A program made the translations under genes and the position numbers. 64,000 bases of DNA from Costus lasius (Eukaryota; Streptophyta; Magnoliopsida; Zingiberales; Costaceae): the NCBI GenBank assembly GCA_027563935.2, contig JANVAS020000222.1:3224001-3288000 (forward strand), read 5' to 3'. The notes beneath the pieces were generated by a model. That model did no database searches. It saw only the letters and a program-made list of their open reading frames with translations, and was not told where the DNA came from. How positions within the stretch are numbered: position 1 is the first letter of the stretch; each line of letters starts with the position of its first letter. Below, piece after piece: positions 43,719 through 55,992 of this stretch.

Positions 43719-44365
43719 TATGATTACTGAATTGATATCAATTGATCAACTTAGTAGATGTTTAGTCTATTTTGCTATTTGTTGGGAAGGAAGAATCCAA
43801 GATCCATAAAAATAGTGAGAGACTCCCCTACTTGGCACTATGTAAAATTGATAGTGGTACCTAAGACATGGCTTGAAGTCTATATAAAAGATAATGAGAG
43901 TGAAAAATGATAAGACTCCTCTACTTGGCACTGTGTAAAATTGACAGTGGTACCGAAGACAAGGGTTGAAGTCAAAATAAAAAGTATGTATCTAAGTGGG
44001 TACATGTCATCTTTGCAAAAATAATCAAATACGTAAAAAAGAAAAAAAAATTTATGTGTGGAAAAAGATCTTGGAAACCTAATTCTTGTAAACAAAAGTA
44101 TGATAGATTTGAACTGAAATTGGGTGAAGTATTGAGATTGAAAATTCTAATTATTATACGAGTTGCAAAGTTTTATTTGATTGAATTGTGGATCTAGAGG
44201 GTTGAGTTCTAAGGATGATATATTTATTTGAAGTTTTGTGACACAATTGATGGAATTTTTCATTGATGATTGTATTTTAGAAATTTATTGAGCATGAAAA
44301 GGTTATTTTTTAATCAATTTTTGATTTTTGCTTGAGAACAAGCAAAGTTTGAGCCTTATGTATTT
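43719..44365 (+). other. G-plus internal region between D and the 3' LTR
   Basis: No gene. It contains a direct repeat of about 70 bp (cctacttggcactatgtaaaattg near 43828 and cctctacttggcactgtgtaaaattg near 43917). The final stretch, gtttgagccttatgtatttt, lies before the LTR and includes the purine-poor primer region typical of these elements. The segment gcttgagaacaagcaaag near 44330-44347 is the same sequence into which G-plus itself inserted in G-minus. Confidence 0.65.
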
Positions 44366-46333
44366 TGATGACACCAAAATATATAGTATATTTTGTATCA
44401 TTTTATATATCTTTTCATGCTAAATTGAAGATCTTTTGTTTATTTTTATGCTAAATTTATCGAATATTGCAAAATCTATTTCTATTTTGGTTTTTCATTA
44501 TTTTCAGGTAAAAAGGCACTATTTTGAGGCATTTTCAAGCAAAATCGAATACATGGAAGAGTTACCATCATCAAGAAGAGATCACCTGACAAATTTTACG
44601 TAAATCAGAGCAACTGACCAAAATACGAAGATTTTGTGTAAAATACAGCACTACCCTAAAACTTAACACTGCCGTATTTTGGAGCGCATTCAGAACAGAG
44701 TTAATTGCTGAAATTACGGCACTGCCATAAACCATTTTACAGGCTGTATTTGCCAAAGATTTTGGACTAGAGAACTCAACTAAAATTATGGCATCATCGT
44801 AATATGTTTCACGGGCCAATATTTTGACTCAAGGTTTACAGAACTAAAATACGGCACTGCCGTAAAATAAAACACGTCTGTATTTTCTACCTGGACGCGC
44901 AACATTTTCGGGCCCGATTCTTGCGCGGACCATATCCTTTAATCCAGATGTCCAAATTGAGATCTGAAAGATGTTACAGACTTGTCTTAAAGAGGAGAAG
45001 ACAAACGAAGTAAAAGCCCCAATTTTTATCCAGAATCAAGGGAGCAATCAATAGAGAAGCGTTTAGGGTTCGTCCTTGGGCCGAGAGTCATGGAGGCCAC
45101 CTCAAGCTGTAATGTTTACACAGAAGCTTCATTTGGAGGAGAGGACGACACCCCAAATGTTTCAAAGCAAAAGGAGTTCGATTGGAGGAGGAATAAACGA
45201 ATGAATGGCTCGGGTACTGTTCATAGCGAGTTTCCTTTGCAAAATACGGCTGTAATTTATATCACAGCCGTGGTGTATTTTCTTAAACCCTCTTCTTCAT
45301 TGATTTCTGGCACTTGATACTATTGCTTGTTGTATTTCTTCTTCCATGCAAGCTTAAACATATTTGGCACATGGGGTGAAATCCCCTTTGATTTCTTAAT
45401 GATTAGATAACTTTTTATCTTCGTCAGAATAGTTTTATGATGATAATTTTACTTATGTGAATAATTGCACTTTGATTCTCCATAGATTGATGTTATTATT
45501 CATGTTTTAGAGTTCTCACAATAAGGACCGAAAGGTGACTTTCTTGAGAACTTGTAACCCTAGAATTGCATGTTAGGAACTTTCCGTAAGAAATTAGGTT
45601 AGTTCTTAATTATTTGATTTTAGTGATCTTATTGCCATGATAGATAATTTGAATCTAGGATTGAGTTATTATGTCAAACGTGGAGATCTTGCACGAAAGT
45701 GAGGATCGGAACGTTGGAGAACCATAAGTAGAACTTGTGTTGAGTCTCGAATGCACGAAAGTGATCATTGAGATTCTACTCGAGACAATCAACTTAGAAT
45801 TCGGATGCACGAAAGTGATATTTGAGTTCTTTGATTGATGATTTACTTATCTTTAGCATTGGGATAGATCTAGCGCGAAAGTGAGGATTGATCCCTGCAT
45901 GATTGTCTGCCCGAAAGTGAGATGATCCCTTTATGAAGTAAATTAAGTCTTTATCATGATAAGATTAGTCTGACGACCTTTTTTTTATGTCAAGTCATTG
46001 AAATTAAGGTGGATGAAACCCTAGTCCCAGTTTATCTCTTTGTTTATCTTTACATTCTTTCTATTATTTACTTGCATCATATTCGATTTGCTTAGCTAGT
46101 AAAAATATAATTATTTAGTACTTAACAATAAGGTCTCTATGGGCTCGATATCTATTTTATTACTTCGAATATCCGTGCACTTGCGGACACTACAAGTTTA
46201 GGGACAACAAGTTTTTGGAGCTGTGTCAGGGAGTGACAAAAGCCCCTGTACGCCAACACATAGGTTTTGGCCGCGACACCTGAAATAAGTCTACCTACTT
46301 GTATTTATAAGTGTGTCCTTTCGTATCACAACA
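44366..46333 (+). repeat. 3' LTR of G-plus (1968 bp)
   Basis: Starts TGATGACACC, ends ATCACAACA, followed by the TSD cttgt. It has the exact palindrome ACGGCACTGCCGT at 44851-44863 and the gcacgaaagtga repeats at about 45687-45920. The ORF at 45090-45317 lies within the LTR and shows no domain. Confidence 0.88.
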
Positions 46334-46338
46334 CTTGT

Positions 46339-48058
46339 TCTCAAGCAAATACATAGAATAAAGAACATTGCTATGGAAAATATGCCTTTTTATGAAAAGT
46401 AAATTTCTAAAATATAATCACTCATGAAATATTCCATCAACTTTTTGTACAAAATTTCAGATAAATACATCATCCTCTGAATTTAATCTTTAAGATTCAC
46501 AACTTTGATCAAATAAAACTTCGCAACTCGTATAATAAAAAGAATCTTAGTCTCATGAACTCACCCAAGTTTTAGGTTAATTCTGATGAGGTGGCGAAGT
46601 CGTCGGCTAGTGAGTGGATAGAGATGACACTGCATAAAAAAAATTAGAGTCACTATATGAAGATTCTACTGCATAAATAAAATCAATAGAATAAGAGGCA
46701 GCAAAAGAAATAAGAGGCTGCTGGTGGTGGCATCCAGTGTCGACGGCTGGAATTACTGATGTTAGAGGCAAAAGCAATGGTGGCTAGAGGTGGAAGACAG
46801 TTGCTCTTGAAGATTTATGGATCTGAAGGCAAAAGAAGCAACAACATGTAGAAAGCAAACCGAGCAGCAACTAATTTTTTTTTTATTAAGAAAAGTAGCC
46901 ATACCCAAGAATAAAATTTATTGATCCAAAAAGAAAATGAACAGAACTACGTGATAGAATGAAACTTGTTCTTTCCAGATGTATGAAAATTAAAGGATCA
47001 AAATCTATTAGGAATTTAGGATATCAACAGAAAGAAGGCTACTCAGATTACAAAATGAAAAACTGCACAAAATTTAATCAGAATCAAAAAGTTACTATGT
47101 GTTATAAAATTGTCAGAAAATATTTTCATGAAAACAACTAATCCTCAAGATAGAATAAAACATTAACTTTATATTCCATGCAAAAAATTAGGGTTTCAAG
47201 TCATTAAAGCATCTTTAAAACATGCAGCAAAAACGCTAATCAGATTAGTCAAAAGAAAACTGCTGCAGAAATTAATCAGAATCAAAAAATGCCATGTGTT
47301 TTAGGACGATTCATGGACTTTAAAATTCAGCAAAAATATCCAAATAATAGACAAGGATGAGTACTTCATGTTTGTGCCAAAGATCAAAAATTTTCTCAAC
47401 CCAATTTCTTAAAATCACTACGAGAAAACACCTAATTAGATAAGCAGATTGCAGAAAAACATTACGGGCGTGAAATTCCTTATGGCAATGCCGTAATAAG
47501 CATTAAATTATCGGTCAAAAATATGAAGGAAATATTGTACCATAAAAATCCTTACGGTACTGCCGTAAAAGCCATAAAACTTTCGAATCAAAAATCACTC
47601 AAAAATACGGCACGTGAAGTCGAAAACGGTCAAAAATTACGATACCGTAAAATTGATTATGGTAGTGCCGTAAAAGACTAAAAACTCTCAGGATTAAAAT
47701 GGATCAAGATTACGGCGCCGTAAAGAAGATTACGGCCGTGCCGTATTGTGTGCAAAATTTTATTTTCCCAACAAAAAGAGAGGAAAAATTAATTCTAAAA
47801 ATAAACTAAAATAAAAGAAACTAAGCTAAGTAAGAGTGCTTGGGTTGCCTCTCAAGAAGCGCTAATTTTTAGGTCATTAGCTTGACCAAAACTCAAATCT
47901 CATGGCGAAGCAAGTGAATCAGTACCAAAGTAAATAGCATGCAATTTTTTCTTTTTTCACTATCCAAAAGGTTTAGCCACTAATTCAAATATCCAAAATT
48001 TTAAATAAATCACAATTAACGTGGCTTTCTCAAATATGCGGAAATTACAATCAATATT
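46339..48058 (-). other. G-minus internal non-coding region
   Basis: No gene. On the minus strand it parallels the G-plus region after the acidic ORF: the lead gggaggcaacccaa equivalent near 47850, GCCGTAA palindromic units at about 47460-47760, then the counterpart of the CT-rich stretch. It is shorter than in G-plus. Confidence 0.65.
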
Positions 48059-49174
48059 TTAAATTCCAATCAAAGGATATTTAATAATCTTCCTATATTT
48101 ATCAAAAAGCAAAATCATAAGTCCTTTCTTCAAATTTATATCTTCAATTGCCATAGGACTTTGATCAAAAGATATAAGCATTGGATCATCAAAATAATCT
48201 TTCTTTCTCACATAAGATTCCTCAATGAAACATAATTTTTTAAATAAATCAAAAGAGTGAACATTAGATATGGGCAAAACATCATCATGGTGAGATTCAT
48301 CAAAGTTTTATTTTTCAAATTCCACTTGCTCACAATCAAATAATTTATCAATTTCAAAATTATCAACAAAATCAGAATAAGATTTTTCTAAATTAGTCCC
48401 TTCATATCCTTCATCAGAATTAACCACAAATAATATATCATCAAAAGAATCAATTTCATCAAAAGAGGGTTTTTCAATTTCAATTTCCTAAAACTTTTCC
48501 ACAAATAAATTATCAAAAGAATTAATTTCACAATTGTCAAAATTAGAGTGAGATTCATTAATGTCCACATAAGGCTCAATCTCAAAACAATCATAATTAG
48601 AGGGGGAATTTTCTAAATCAATTTCTTCAGTTTTCAAATCAAACTCAAATAAACACGCATGTTGTGTTATCTGGGTTTCTAATAATTCAGAATGAGCAGA
48701 TATAGATTCTACATTAGAAGCAAGCTAACCAATTATCTCTTTAAGATCTTCAATTTCCTTACTTTTATTTGTCATTATCTTGTTTTGATTTGTCATGAAT
48801 TTTTCAAGCATATAATTTAACCTAGATTCTTCAGTGTCCTCAAAGTATGGTTTAGAAACATGATTTAAGCAATCCTCATGAAAAGAAGTTTGATTTTCCC
48901 ATCTAGAATCATAATGATCATCTTGACACCATGATAAATTAGAATTTTGAGGCATTAAAATTTGTCAATCAGAAGTATAATGATCAAAACAACCACAAAT
49001 ATCATATCTAATAGCGTGCATACAAGAATTTAATTTATCTGCAAGACTACACAATGAATCATCTTCATACCTTTCTTGTGGCATGTATACCTCACCTCTT
49101 TCAGTTGCCCAGGAGTTGTAATTAAAAGACATATCTTCAAATCTATCAAGAACAGAAAGATTATCCAACACCAA
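48059..49174 (-). pseudogene. Truncated Gag and acidic region of G-minus, decayed
   Basis: The minus strand begins MVLDNLSVLDRFEDM (49174), closely like G-plus. It continues through a knuckle remnant (ICGCFDHYTSD, with the first Cys replaced), a spacer, and the acidic segment down to KYRKIIKYPL near 48070. Several stops and shifts break it (the frame ends at 48965, 48725, 48388 and 48059). The shared truncated start in both G copies shows the deletion was present in their common source. Confidence 0.7.
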
Positions 49175-49377
49175 TCAATCAAATTATTTTAAAAAATATA
49201 TATAAAAAAATAGAAAATATAAAACACAAGCAAATTCATAAATTTTAGAAATCACAGTTCTGTCACAACTTGTGAAAAATCCAAAACCTGCAAAAACAGA
49301 AAACAAAGTTAAATCTAAAACAAATAAAACTTTGTCTGGCAATACTAACAACTATTTTGATATTAACAAAACTAAGG

Positions 49378-49395
49378 TCCCCGGCAACGGCGCCA
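49378..49395 (-). other. Primer-binding site of G-minus (tRNA-Asp)
   Basis: On the minus strand TGGCGCCGTTGCCGGGGA, six bases inside the LTR edge at 49402. Confidence 0.88.
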
Positions 49396-49401
49396 AAAAC
49401 T

Positions 49402-51062
49402 TGTTGTGTCCGTAAGTGCACAGATACTCGAAGTAATAAAAAATATCGATCCCACAGAGACCTACTTGATAAGTACCAAATAGTTGTATTCTTACTAGCT
49501 AAGCAATCGATTATAATGCAAATAAATGATAAGAAGAGTATAAAGATAAATAGAGAGAGAAACTGGGACTAGGGTTTCATCCGCTTTAATTTCTATGACT
49601 AGATATGAATAAAAGGTCGTCAGCCTAATTTCATTATGATAAAGATATAATTTACTTCATAAAAGGATTATCTCACTTTCGTGTAGACAATCATGTAGGG
49701 ACCAATCCTCGCTTTCGCGCAAGATCTATCCCAACGCTAAAAATAAATAAATCATCAAAAAAAGAACTCAAGGATCACTTTCGTGCATTCGAGTCTCAAC
49801 ACAGGTTCTACTTATGGTTTTCCAATGTTCCGATCCTTGCTTTCGCACAAGATCTTCCCGTTTGACAAAATAACTCAATCCTAGATTCTTTTTATCAAAC
49901 ATGGCAATTATTATTCTAAAATCAGGGAATAAGAACTAACCTAATTTCTTATAGTGAGTTCCTATTATTCAATTTTAGGATTCCTAGTTCTCAAGCAAGT
50001 CACTTTTCAGTCTATTGCGAAAACTCTAGAATCATGCATGATAATAAGAAAACTATGGAGAATCATAGAGCAATCTATCACATAAGTAGAATCATCATAA
50101 TAAAACTATTCTGACGAAAATAAAAGTTATCTAGTCATAAGAAATCAAAGTGAATTACTCTCCCATGTCCCAAAATATGATTAAGCTAGCATACAAGAGA
50201 AAATGCAATCAACCATAGTATAAAAGTGTCAAAAATCAAAGAAGAAGGAGAAATAACATTACAACACGGCTGTAATGAAAATTACAGCTGTAATTTTGGT
50301 TGAAAACTCACCGTGAATAGTGCCCACGACCCTTCGTTCATTGATTTCTCCTCTAATCGAATCCTTTCGCTCTGAAACTTCTATGATGTCCTCCCTTCCT
50401 CCAGGCGAAGCTTCAGTGTAAAATTCACAGCCTGAGGTGACCTCCACGCCTCTCGGCGTGCAGTCAAACCCTAGAGACACTTCTATTGATTGCTCCCCAA
50501 ATTGTTCATAAAAATTAGGGCTTTTGTTCTCTTTATATTCTCCGCATTGAGACGAGTCCGTCGCTTCTTTCGGATCTCAATTTGGAGGTCTGGATCTCCA
50601 GAAATCGTCCGCGCAAGAATCGGGCCCGGAAAAATCGCGTGTCCAGGTAGTAATTACGGCCGTAAAAAGTATTACGGCAGTTCCGTAATTTGGTTCTGTG
50701 AATTCTGGGTCAAAATTATGGTACTCTAATATGCATTACGGCTCTACCATAATTTCTGGGCAGAAAATTAAGGTACCATAATTTCCATTATACCCGGGGG
50801 TGTAATTTTTTAAACTTGCTCCGATTTGCATGAAAATTGGCGGGCGGCTTCGTTTCGACGTCTGGAATCCATTCATGCACTCAAATCCTTCAAAATCCAT
50901 CAAAATATAACACTTTTTACCTGAAAATCATGAAAAACAAGAAATGGTGTAGATTCCGCAATATTTGACAAATAAGGCTTAAAAACAAGTAAAAGATCAT
51001 AAATATGACACAAAAAGATATATAAAATGGCATGAAATTTACTATAAATTTTGGTGTCATAA
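49402..51062 (-). repeat. 5' LTR of G-minus (1661 bp)
   Basis: The plus strand runs TGTTGTGTCCGTAAG to GGTGTCATAA. The partner 17122-18757 ends TCATCA, so the outer terminus here has one change (or the TSD is longer than 5 bp). It contains tcactttcgtgc repeats at about 49675-49860 and GCCGTAA units at about 50655-50790. Confidence 0.87.
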
Positions 51063-52332
51063 TGCACCTGCTACTTTTCAGAGATGTATGATGGCTATTT
51101 TTTTTGACTTTATTGAGGACTTTATGGATGTATTTATGGACGATTTCTCTGTATATGGTTCTTCTTTTGATGATTGTTTGGCTAATTTATCTCGAGTTTT
51201 GCAGCAGTGTGAAGAAACTAACCTTGTGCTCAATTGGGAGAAATGTCATTTCATGGTTAAGCAAGGGATAATTTTGGGGCACCTGATTTCAGAGAGAGGG
51301 ATCGAAGTTAACAAAGCCAAGTCAAGGTGATAGAAAAATTAGAGCCACCCACTACTGTAAAGGAGGTCCGAAGCTTTCTAGAACATACAAGATTCTACCA
51401 GCGATTCATCAAAGATTTCTCTAAACTTGCTAGACCTCTTACAAATTTACTTTGTAAATATGTTAAATTTTCTTTTAATGAAGATTGTTTATCTGCCTTT
51501 CAGGAATTAAAGAAGGCTTTGATTTCAGCACCTATCATTCAACCTCCAGATTGGGATTTGTCATTTGAGCTCATGTGCGATGCCAGTGATTATGCAATAG
51601 GAGCAGTTTTATGAGAGAGAAAAGAGAAAAAAAAACCTTATGTTATTCATTATGCTAGTAGGACTTTGGATGGAACACAGAGGAATTACACCACCACCGG
51701 GAAAGAACTTTTAGCCATAGTGTTTGCCTTTGATAAATTTAGATCATACTTGATCAATTCTAAAGTGGTGGTGTATACTGATCATGCAGCGGTGAAGTAC
51801 TTAATGTAGAAAAAGTATAGTAAACCACACTTGTTTAGATGGATTTTATTCTTGCAAGAATTTGATTTAGAAATCAAGGATAAAAAGGGATCAGAAAACT
51901 TTGTTGCAGATCATCTTTCAAGGATAATGGTAGATGCCGAAAAGAATGATATAATCAATGATTCCTTTCCTGAAGAACAACTCTTGGCCATTGAATAAAT
52001 CAAAGCTCCCTAGTATGCTGATATAGTAAATTACCTAGTAGCTAATGTTTTTCCTCCTAACTTAAGTTATCAAAGAAAGAAAAGATTCTTAGCTGAGGTA
52101 AAGAATTATTTTTGGGATGAGCCTTATGTTTTTAGGAGGTGTGCAGATGGAATTTTTAGAAGATGCATAGCAGAAGAGGAAATCACAGATATATTATTTC
52201 AATGTCATGGATCCTCTTATGGATTAATTTTTAGAAGATGCAATCATGATTTTATTGGCCTTCAATTTTTAAAGATGCTAGAAAATTTATTTTATCTTGT
52301 GATAGATGTCAAAAGACAGGGAACATTAATAG
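51063..52332 (+). pseudogene. Gypsy H piece 2: RT C-terminal part, RNase H, integrase start
   Basis: It resumes the RT frame of 16633-17121 (APATFQR, then FMDDFSVYG, the catalytic motif). A one-base loss near 51320 shifts the frame (51088-51330 to 51327-51614). RNase H follows with LMCDASDYAIGAVL, a TGA at 51612-51614, then YTDHAAVKYLM and a second stop near 51807. The integrase zinc-finger end CDRCQKTGNIN reaches 52332. The clade is Athila/Tat by motif style. Several stops make it clearly dead. Confidence 0.85.
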
Positions 52333-53990
52333 TGTTAGGGTATGCCCTTAAGGCTAATGTTTGAGGCCTTGGGTTATTGTCAGTATCATGTATAAACTAA
52401 ATATTTGTTTTTAAAGGCAATTGTTGTTATTCAGATTGTTACATTGTCTGCTGTTATATGTATACTTCTGAGTAATGTCTCAATGATGTTCAGTTTAGCT
52501 GACATTCAGTATTGTCCTTAGTCGAGATATCTTGGTGAACATGAGATAGCCTTGGTATGATTGAGACTAATATGTGTTCTAATTTTATAGGATGCTTCGA
52601 GCATGGAATAAGATTTAGACACATAGGTGCATTGGATGTACTGGACTGACCCTTTTCAGGATATTCAATTGTTTGTCACAATGTGAATAATCCTTGTATG
52701 CAAGCAAGTGGCATATTCCCTCTGACTTGAGATCACTTGTGTTTCTAAGTGATGATTGGCATTATCTTGAGGTAGTTCCATATCGTTTGAAAGATAATGA
52801 TTAAGGATTATCTTAGATAGTGGGCATGAGTCATGTTAGGGTACTTGTGATAGATATAGGATTGCCTCTCCAGGTTGGAGAGTGATGTTCTAAAGGGGGG
52901 CCCTATGGATGAAATGGTTGAGAATGTGTATGGCCATACCCAGACGACTATGTTCATCTGATCTAACCATTTTCATCATGTTGGAATCACAGGCTTGACA
53001 CGCTTGTCCGACGAGAACATCCAGTGGCAAAGGGAAACATATATACCAAGTGAATGAGATTCACACTTGTGCTGTGGTTTGGGAGTAGTCTTGGAAGACT
53101 CTTTCCTTCATATTGGAAGACAGTGATGTGTTGCTAGATACCTCTCTCTGGTCGTGATAATGTAAGTTATCGTTACCGACATTGAAGGAAACCCTTAGGG
53201 TCGCACAATTTGATGATATGGCTTACTTATGTCAGATCGTACGGACTGGAATTTTTCTAGTTCAGTTTAAAGAAATTTAAGCTCTGATTAAAAGTGAGAT
53301 CTAGTCTAATCATGTTTGATTGATTAGGACATTTGATCGATAAGCTTTGATCGGAGGATTGAAGCTTGATCGTAAAGATCAGGGGTTCAATATGATGTGT
53401 GGTTAGATCTTGAGCCATTTGGTTCAAAGAAGATTATAACCAGGGCTGGTTTGATTTGGTGCTTGAACCAAATTGAGATTGAACCGGTTCACTTGTGAAC
53501 GCATGGTTCAATTCAAAGAGGGTTTTTCGATCACTTAAGGGAAGTTATGGAGGGAGTTACTAATTCGGTTCTTACCATAAGTGGTGGCCGAATTTTCCTT
53601 TAGTGCACCCCACGTTTTCGAAAGCCCTCTAGCCTCCCTCTCTCTTCGCTCTTGTGTGGATCATCTTCACGCAAGGAAGAGAAGCTCGACCGGCGACAAG
53701 GGAACACGCATCATCCTTTCCAAGAAACGATCAAGACTCCTTAGTGTCTTTGCTAGCACAAGGAACACAAGGAAGAAAGCCTTTCTCATCTTGTGTCTGA
53801 CATCTTTGGAGAAGAGGCACTCGCCCCTTTCATCTTTCAAGTCGTCTCTCACACCATGGCTCAGGTAATACTCTAGCCTGTCCTATACATACTATAGAAG
53901 GTTGATCATGTGCTCATGTCATGCGATCCTAGAATTTTCGCTGCAACAAGTTTTGTTTTGAATAATGCTTGTGACCTAGGTTCGCTTTCA
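52333..53990 (+). mobile_element. Solo copia LTR in the integrase of H (1658 bp)
   Basis: It runs from TGTTAGGGTATGCCC to TTCGCTTTCA with the TSD aatag on both sides (52328-52332 and 53991-53995). Removing it rejoins the integrase frame (CQKTGNIN to RRHEMPL). No internal region is present. It is the most diverged copia LTR of this family in the window, and its last 100 bases differ most. It is the trace of LTR-LTR recombination. The small ORFs inside (53581-53868) are not genes. Confidence 0.92.
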
Positions 53991-53995
53991 AATAG

Positions 53996-54313
53996 AAGAC
54001 ATGAGATGCCACTGTCCACTATTCTTGAGGTTGAGATATTCGATGTTTGGGGGATAAATTTCATGGGACCTTTTCCATCCTCTGGAGGTAACAAATACAT
54101 ACTTGTGGCAGTGGATTATGTTTCAAAGTAGGTTGAGTCTTGCTTCTCCCAATAATGATTCTAGAGTTGTTGTTAAACTAATCAAAAAGATTATCTTTCC
54201 GCAATTTGGGACACCACGAGTAGTAATTAGTGATGGAGGCTCACACTTCATAGAACATAAGTTCTCAGCTTTGCTTAAGAAGTATGGGGTAAATCATAGA
54301 GTTGCAACACCTT
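53996..54313 (+). pseudogene. Gypsy H piece 3: integrase catalytic core fragment
   Basis: The frame is RRHEMPLSTILEVEIF, then WGINFMGPFPSS and VAVDYVSK. A stop near 54129 follows, then a shifted frame with FGTPRVVISDGGSHF and LLKKYGVNHRVATP, which includes the second catalytic Asp region. Copia C cuts it at 54314. The rest of the integrase lies beyond the right edge. Confidence 0.85.
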
Positions 54314-55978
54314 TGTTGGGGTATGCCCTTAAGGCTAATGTTTGAGGCCTGTGGGAATGTATCTGTATCATGTAATAAACTGTTATGTTTATAAAGGCAT
54401 GGTTGTTATTTAGTTAGCTACATTGTCTGCTGCAATATATGTTCTTCTGAATAATGTCTCAAAGCTGTTCAGCTAGGCTGACATGCAGTTAAGTCCTTAG
54501 TCGATGTATCTTGGTGAACATGAGACAGCCTTGATATGGTTAAGACTAATATGTGTTCTAATCTTATAGGATGCTTCGAGCATGGAATAAGATGTAGACT
54601 CATGGGTACATGGGATGTACTGGACAGACCCTACTAGGATATTCAATTGTTTGTCGCAATGTGAATATTCCTTGAGTATGACAAGTGGCACATTTCCTCT
54701 GACTTGAGATCACTTGTGTTTTCTAAATGATGATTGTCATTGTTTTGAGGTAGTTCAATATCATTTGAAATATAATGATTATAGACTATCTTGGATGGTG
54801 AGCTTGAGTCAGGTTAGGGCACTAGTGATAGACATAGGATTGCCATCTCCTTGTTTAAGGAGTGTGATGTTCTAAAGGGGCCCCCTGGATGAGATGATTG
54901 AGAAAAGTGTATGGCCATACCCAGGTGACTATGTTCATCTGATCTAATCATGCTCATCATATTGGAGTTACAAGCTTGACACGCTTGTCCAATAAGAACG
55001 TCCAGTGGTAAAGGAAATATGCATGCCTTGTGATTTGATTCACACTTGTGCTATGGTTTGGGTGTAGTCTTGGAAGACTCTTTCCTTTATATCGGGAGAC
55101 AGTGATGTGTTGCTAGATACCCCTCACTGATCGTGATAATGTGAGTTATCGTTACCGACATTTAAAGGAAACCCTCAGGGTCGCACAATTTGATGATATG
55201 GCTTACTTAAGTCAGATCGTATGGACTGAATTGTTCGGGTTCAGTTTAAAGGGATTTAATATCTGATTGTAAGTGAGATCTGGTCTGATCATGTTTGATT
55301 GATTAGGGCTTGAGATCGGTAAGCTTCGATTGAGAGAATGAATGCTAGATCGGTCAGATCAGAAGCATTAAGAGATCAACGGTCAGATCAAGAACCTTGT
55401 GGTTTATTTAAGATCTAGACTAGATCATTGGCTTGATTGGTTCTTAAACCGAACCAATGTGAACCGGCTCATGAAATGAGCGCATGGTTCAAGGCTTGGC
55501 GAGTTGTTCACTTGGCGTGAACATTGGAGCGAACGTGGTGGCTATTTTTAGTAACCATGATCTCCACTTGGAGATAACGCTCACGTTCAAATAGTGCTTA
55601 CTACTCTCGCCTCTCAAGCGACCTCTCTTCTTGACGCTTTCGTGTGTGGCGACGTCTTGAAGGTTGAGGAGGATTCGGCCAAGAAGTTTATCATCCCTTT
55701 CCATTCGATCAAGGACACTTTGTAGCCTTGCTAGCACAAGGAGCGACAAAGAGTTTGCCATCATCCTCTTGTGTGCGAGAGTTTGGAGAAGTGGCATTTG
55801 TGATTTTTCTTCCAAGGCGCCATCTAGAAATGGCTATGGTATGAATCGTTTTATTCATGCTGATTTTATAAGTTAATCATAATGCATGCACAGATCATTG
55901 AAACCCTTTTTCCGCTGCATCTATATCTCCATATGCGCCTATAGGGTTTTACCTCCCCTTATTGTAGGGGATCCTTCA
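54314..55978 (+). repeat. 5' LTR of copia C (1665 bp)
   Basis: Starts TGTTGGGGTATG, ends GGGGATCCTTCA. The terminal stem TCCCC/GGGGA is at 55954-55971. The 108-aa minus ORF at 55489-55815 lies in the LTR and has no domain. Confidence 0.92.
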
Positions 55979-55980
55979 AT

Positions 55981-55992
55981 TGGTATCAGAGC
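55981..55992 (+). other. Primer-binding site of copia C
   Basis: TGGTATCAGAGC, two bases after the LTR; initiator-Met tRNA type. Confidence 0.9.

Larger units (their letters stand above)
18785..46333 (+). mobile_element. Element G-plus: same family, inserted in opposite orientation into G-minus
   Basis: It has two LTRs (18785-20751 and 44366-46333), a doubled PBS, a truncated gag region and about 4 kb of internal DNA without pol. It is interrupted by D (24211-43713). The target duplication is cttgt on the right (46334-46338) and tttgt on the left (18780-18784). The uninterrupted counterpart inside G-plus itself (around 44330-44345, reverse complement) reads cttgt, so the left copy has suffered a C-to-T change. 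Without the insert it is about 8.0 kb. Confidence 0.88.
17122..51062 (-). mobile_element. Element G-minus: Ty3/gypsy (Athila/Tat-like) non-autonomous element, host of the inner nest
   Basis: Minus-strand element. The 5' LTR is at 49402-51062, the tRNA-Asp PBS at 49378-49395, gag remnants at 48059-49174, the 3' LTR at 17122-18757. The body is interrupted by G-plus (18785-46333), inserted 27 bp inside the 3' LTR. The flanks carry the duplication tgcac (17117-17121 and 51063-51067). Removing the element and one TSD copy restores the gypsy H frame across the motif MPFGLCNAPATF, which is independent proof of the boundaries. Without the insert it is about 6.4 kb. No pol is present. Confidence 0.88.

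Noticed and set aside
55489..55815. 108-aa minus ORF in the copia C LTR
   Set aside because: LTR sequence; the equivalent frames in other LTRs are broken or different.
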